This document shows positions 27,986 through 30,196 of a stretch of 30,196 nt of DNA, piece after piece. The stretch is from a virus, in the IMG/VR virus record IMGVR_UViG_3300048797_000039, positions 1-30,196 of that record. One strand, given 5' to 3'. Within the stretch, counting starts at the first letter, position 1, and the number at the start of each line of letters is the position of its first letter. Position numbers and translations under genes: made by a program. Below the pieces are notes generated by a model that was given only the letters and a program-made list of their open reading frames with translations, searched no databases and was not told the DNA's origin.

Positions 27986-29626
27986 ATGCAAGTACACTCA
28001 CTGATTCAAGGCAGCAAAGAATGGCACGAATTCCGCGCCAAGCATTTCGGCGCAAGCGAAGCCGCTGCGATGCTCGGCCTGTCCAAGTACACCACACGCT
28101 CGGAATTACTTCACCAGAAGCACACCGGCATCAGCAAGGATGTCGATCCAGCCACGCAAGCCAGATTCGACAAAGGGCATGAAACCGAAGCACTTGCCCG
28201 GCCTATCATCGAGGCGCGCATCGGCGAGGCGTTATCGCCTGTCACCTGCTCAGATGGCGTTCTGTCTTGTTCCTGCGATGGCATTACCTTTGGCGATGAT
28301 ATTGCTTGGGAGCACAAGCAGTATAACGACGAACTGTTCCAATCAGTCCGTCGCGATATTTTGCCCTTGGAACACATGCCACAATGCCAGCAAGTGCTGA
28401 TGATTACCGGCGCTGACAAGCTGATATTCACGTGCTCTAATGGCACACAGGAAGCCATGGTTAGCATGGATGTACTGCCAGACCAATCATGGTTTAACAA
28501 GCTCACGGCCGGATGGGCGCAGTTTCAACTCGACCTTGAGAACTACGTCCCGCCCGAGGTCATCGAAAAGCCCATAGCCGAGGCCATCATGCAACTACCT
28601 GCCGTGGTTATCAATGCCACCGGCGGACTGTCTGTGTGCAATCTGGGCGACATCACACCACAATTCGACGCATTCCTGTCCAGGGCGAAAACCAGCCTTG
28701 TGACGGATGATGATTTTGCCAATGGCGAGGCTACCGCAAAATTCAGCCGCACCACAGCAAAGACGCTCAAGCTCAAGGCCAAAGAGGTCGTAGATCAGAT
28801 CGCCACGGTGAGCGAGGCAGTACGGACACTGGAACTTTATGCGGACAAGTTCGATTCGCTTGGATTGAAACTGGAAAAATTGGTCAAGTCCGAAAAAGAG
28901 GCGCGCAAGCTGGCGATACTATCCGAAGTGCGAACCGCATACTATGCTCACGTTGCGGCGCTTGAGGCCGAGACTAACCCGATCAAACTGAACATCGCAA
29001 CCCCGGACTTCACCGCTGACATCAAAGGGCTTAGTAAGTTGGACAGCGTACAGAACGCGGTCAACACCGCTTTAGCCAACGCTAAAATATCATCAGATGC
29101 CGTGGCGAAGGATATTCGCGGAAAGTTGGCTTGGATAAATGAATACTGGTTCAATAATGGCGGCGATTACAAATTCCTGTTTGCAGACCTGCAGCTGATC
29201 ATCGGCAAGCCAGAGGGCGACTTCAAACTACTGGTGACAACACGCATTGACATATACAAGCGTGAAGAAGCCGCCAAGGTTGAGCGCATCCAGGCTGAGG
29301 CCGATGCCAAGGCTCGGGCGAAGGTTGAGGCAGAACAGGCCAGGGCAGCAGAAGTGTTTGAGGCTGCGCGCATCAAGGCTGAAACAGACCAACGGGTGAA
29401 GAGCGGAGAAGCAGATGCTAAACGTGAGCCAATGCCCCAGGCACCTTCGGTTAATAGCCCACCAGTTACAGAGCCGACAAGAGTAACCATTAACCCATCA
29501 ACCATACGTACTCGCCGCCCTACCCGCATAGAGATCATTGAAGCAGTCGCCGAGCATTTCCACATGAGCGTACTATCGGCGGATGAATTGCTGCGCAGTG
29601 AGTTTGGCGAGGAGGTGTTATTTTGA
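27986..29626 (+). CDS. YqaJ-type phage exonuclease with C-terminal extension
   Basis: Residues 1-210 are a YqaJ/lambda Exo-type PD-(D/E)XK nuclease: SLIQGSKEWHEFRAKHFGAS, FDKGHETEALARP (Glu68), CDGITF (Asp98) and AWEHKQ (Glu109, Lys111). Residues 230-480 resemble the DUF1351 region of longer phage nucleases, followed by a Lys/Glu/Ala-rich coiled coil near 415-470 and a Pro-rich spacer before a small acidic C-terminal helix. Such enzymes degrade the 5' strand to give ssDNA for the annealing protein encoded upstream. AGGAG lies six bases before the ATG. Confidence 0.87.
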   Translation: MQVHSLIQGSKEWHEFRAKHFGASEAAAMLGLSKYTTRSELLHQKHTGISKDVDPATQARFDKGHETEALARPIIEARIGEALSPVTCSDGVLSCSCDGITFGDDIAWEHKQYNDELFQSVRRDILPLEHMPQCQQVLMITGADKLIFTCSNGTQEAMVSMDVLPDQSWFNKLTAGWAQFQLDLENYVPPEVIEKPIAEAIMQLPAVVINATGGLSVCNLGDITPQFDAFLSRAKTSLVTDDDFANGEATAKFSRTTAKTLKLKAKEVVDQIATVSEAVRTLELYADKFDSLGLKLEKLVKSEKEARKLAILSEVRTAYYAHVAALEAETNPIKLNIATPDFTADIKGLSKLDSVQNAVNTALANAKISSDAVAKDIRGKLAWINEYWFNNGGDYKFLFADLQLIIGKPEGDFKLLVTTRIDIYKREEAAKVERIQAEADAKARAKVEAEQARAAEVFEAARIKAETDQRVKSGEADAKREPMPQAPSVNSPPVTEPTRVTINPSTIRTRRPTRIEIIEAVAEHFHMSVLSADELLRSEFGEEVLF

Positions 29627-29868
29627 ATAACGATCCAAACAGCGGAGAAAGGGATTACCTGATACCACCGCATCAGCGCGATGCTCTACGCAAGTGTGGT
29701 GACTGCGGGCATATCTGGGTAGGGAATTTATTTTCCGCTTGCCCGGCATGTGCTCAACTCAGAGCAAAGTTTACAGCCGTGCCACCTTGGGTTGAAGATG
29801 CAGCAAAGGACTTGACTGACTATAGCCATTTAGTTGTAGTAGATGGTGATTTCAAGGAGGCAACATGA
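29623..29868 (+). CDS. Zinc-ribbon phage protein (81 aa)
   Basis: The start is TTG 29623, which overlaps the exonuclease stop as TTGA and has GAGGAGG eight bases upstream. The product has CGDCGHIWVGNLFSACPACA, two Cys pairs forming a zinc ribbon, and a short acidic tail. It is probably a small DNA- or RNA-binding accessory protein. Function is not known. Confidence 0.7.
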   Translation: MNNDPNSGERDYLIPPHQRDALRKCGDCGHIWVGNLFSACPACAQLRAKFTAVPPWVEDAAKDLTDYSHLVVVDGDFKEAT

Positions 29869-30059
29869 GTGATTATAGACAACAGCAAGCGGAAGTTGAG
29901 TGGTATCAAAAATTCGGCAGATACCAGCAAAGAATTATTTTAGATCGCGATGGTCAGCCTTATGTAATTGGTGATCTTGGTTGGAATAAATTAAGGCCAG
30001 CAAGAATTGAATATATTGAAGGACTGATGCCTGTAGTAAGGTTTAGGTTTAGGAAATAG
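29865..30059 (+). CDS. Small basic phage protein (64 aa)
   Basis: The product (MSDYRQQQAEVEWYQKFGRY..., tail PVVRFRFRK) is rich in aromatic and basic residues and looks like a small beta protein. AAGGAGG precedes its ATG, and ATGA couples it to the zinc-ribbon gene. No family is recognised. Confidence 0.6.
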   Translation: MSDYRQQQAEVEWYQKFGRYQQRIILDRDGQPYVIGDLGWNKLRPARIEYIEGLMPVVRFRFRK

Positions 30060-30067
30060 AGCAAGCC

Positions 30068-30130
30068 ATGAGTGATGCCGACAAAGCCTTCGTGAAGGAA
30101 ACGTATCCTGATGCTACGCCGCACAATTAG
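30068..30130 (+). CDS. Very short ORF (20 aa), possible truncated duplicate
   Basis: A 20-residue ORF, MSDADKAFVKETYPDATPHN, lies between two operon genes. Its start (MSDADKAF) resembles that of the next gene (MSDSREAF), so it may be the 5' remnant of a duplicated gene or a genuine micropeptide. The ribosome site is weak. Confidence 0.3.
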   Translation: MSDADKAFVKETYPDATPHN

Positions 30131-30143
30131 TAGGAGAAAAGAA

Positions 30144-30196
30144 ATGAGTGACTCACGGGAAGCGTTTGAGAAATACATAAATTCACGGTTTGTAAT
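30144..30196 (+). CDS. Phage protein cut by the window end
   Basis: An ATG at 30144 with AGGAG upstream opens a frame (MSDSREAFEKYINSRFV) that runs off the window. The opening resembles many phage proteins that begin with MSD/MTD-REAFE(K/E). Only 17 residues are visible. Confidence 0.6.
   Translation, partial: MSDSREAFEKYINSRFV

Overview
The window is a stretch of a tailed-phage genome (prophage or free phage). The evidence is densely packed, mostly overlapping genes, a giant polyvalent virion-type protein, a lambda-like replication and recombination block (O/P-position genes, NinB, RusA, a phage DNA methylase, a YqaJ exonuclease next to a putative annealing protein), and many tiny ORFs joined by ATGA or TAATG overlaps. 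The architecture (a small protein followed by one enormous multidomain protein) recalls podophages such as the Bcep22-like group, which also carry a very large virion protein. The gene families fit a Gram-negative, probably betaproteobacterial, host; that is inference. No integrase, terminase, capsid or lysis gene lies in the window, and both ends cut through genes.

Layout. (1) 1-11976, plus strand: the end of a small putative internal virion protein, then a 3,745-residue polyvalent protein. The latter holds a winged-helix-like segment, two zincin-like motifs, several conserved phage domains and a 323-residue intein with a LAGLIDADG endonuclease. The intein looks like class 3, with a splicing Cys in block F and Pro as first residue. 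Three small ORFs with strong Shine-Dalgarno sites lie inside the giant gene, all in the same +1 frame, opposite low-complexity linkers of the giant protein. (2) 21022-11963, minus strand: one compact operon of 17 overlapping or nearly abutting genes. It starts with a ribbon-helix-helix regulator read from an apparently leaderless promoter. Then come two radical SAM enzymes, a heptose set (GmhA-like isomerase, HldA-like kinase, HldC-like nucleotidyltransferase), a split TPP-dependent E1 alpha/beta pair, a Nudix-nucleotidyltransferase fusion, a glycosyltransferase, an HNH endonuclease and small unknowns. (3) 25280-21187, minus strand: the early replication and recombination operon, ending in a terminator-like hairpin. 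(4) 25281-25412: a divergent promoter region with a mirrored operator overlapping both -35 boxes. (5) 25413-30196, plus strand: the second early operon, with a hexapeptide-repeat protein, a tail-anchored peptide, a putative annealing protein, a YqaJ exonuclease and small proteins.

How it may work together. The two early operons supply replication and recombination from a shared control region. The RHH-headed operon looks like an accessory (possibly lysogenic-conversion) cassette that makes and transfers an activated heptose-like sugar, probably onto host surface polysaccharide. That role is inferred from gene families, and the phosphatase step (GmhB) is not encoded here. The three strongest leads are this cassette, the nested genes and the intein.
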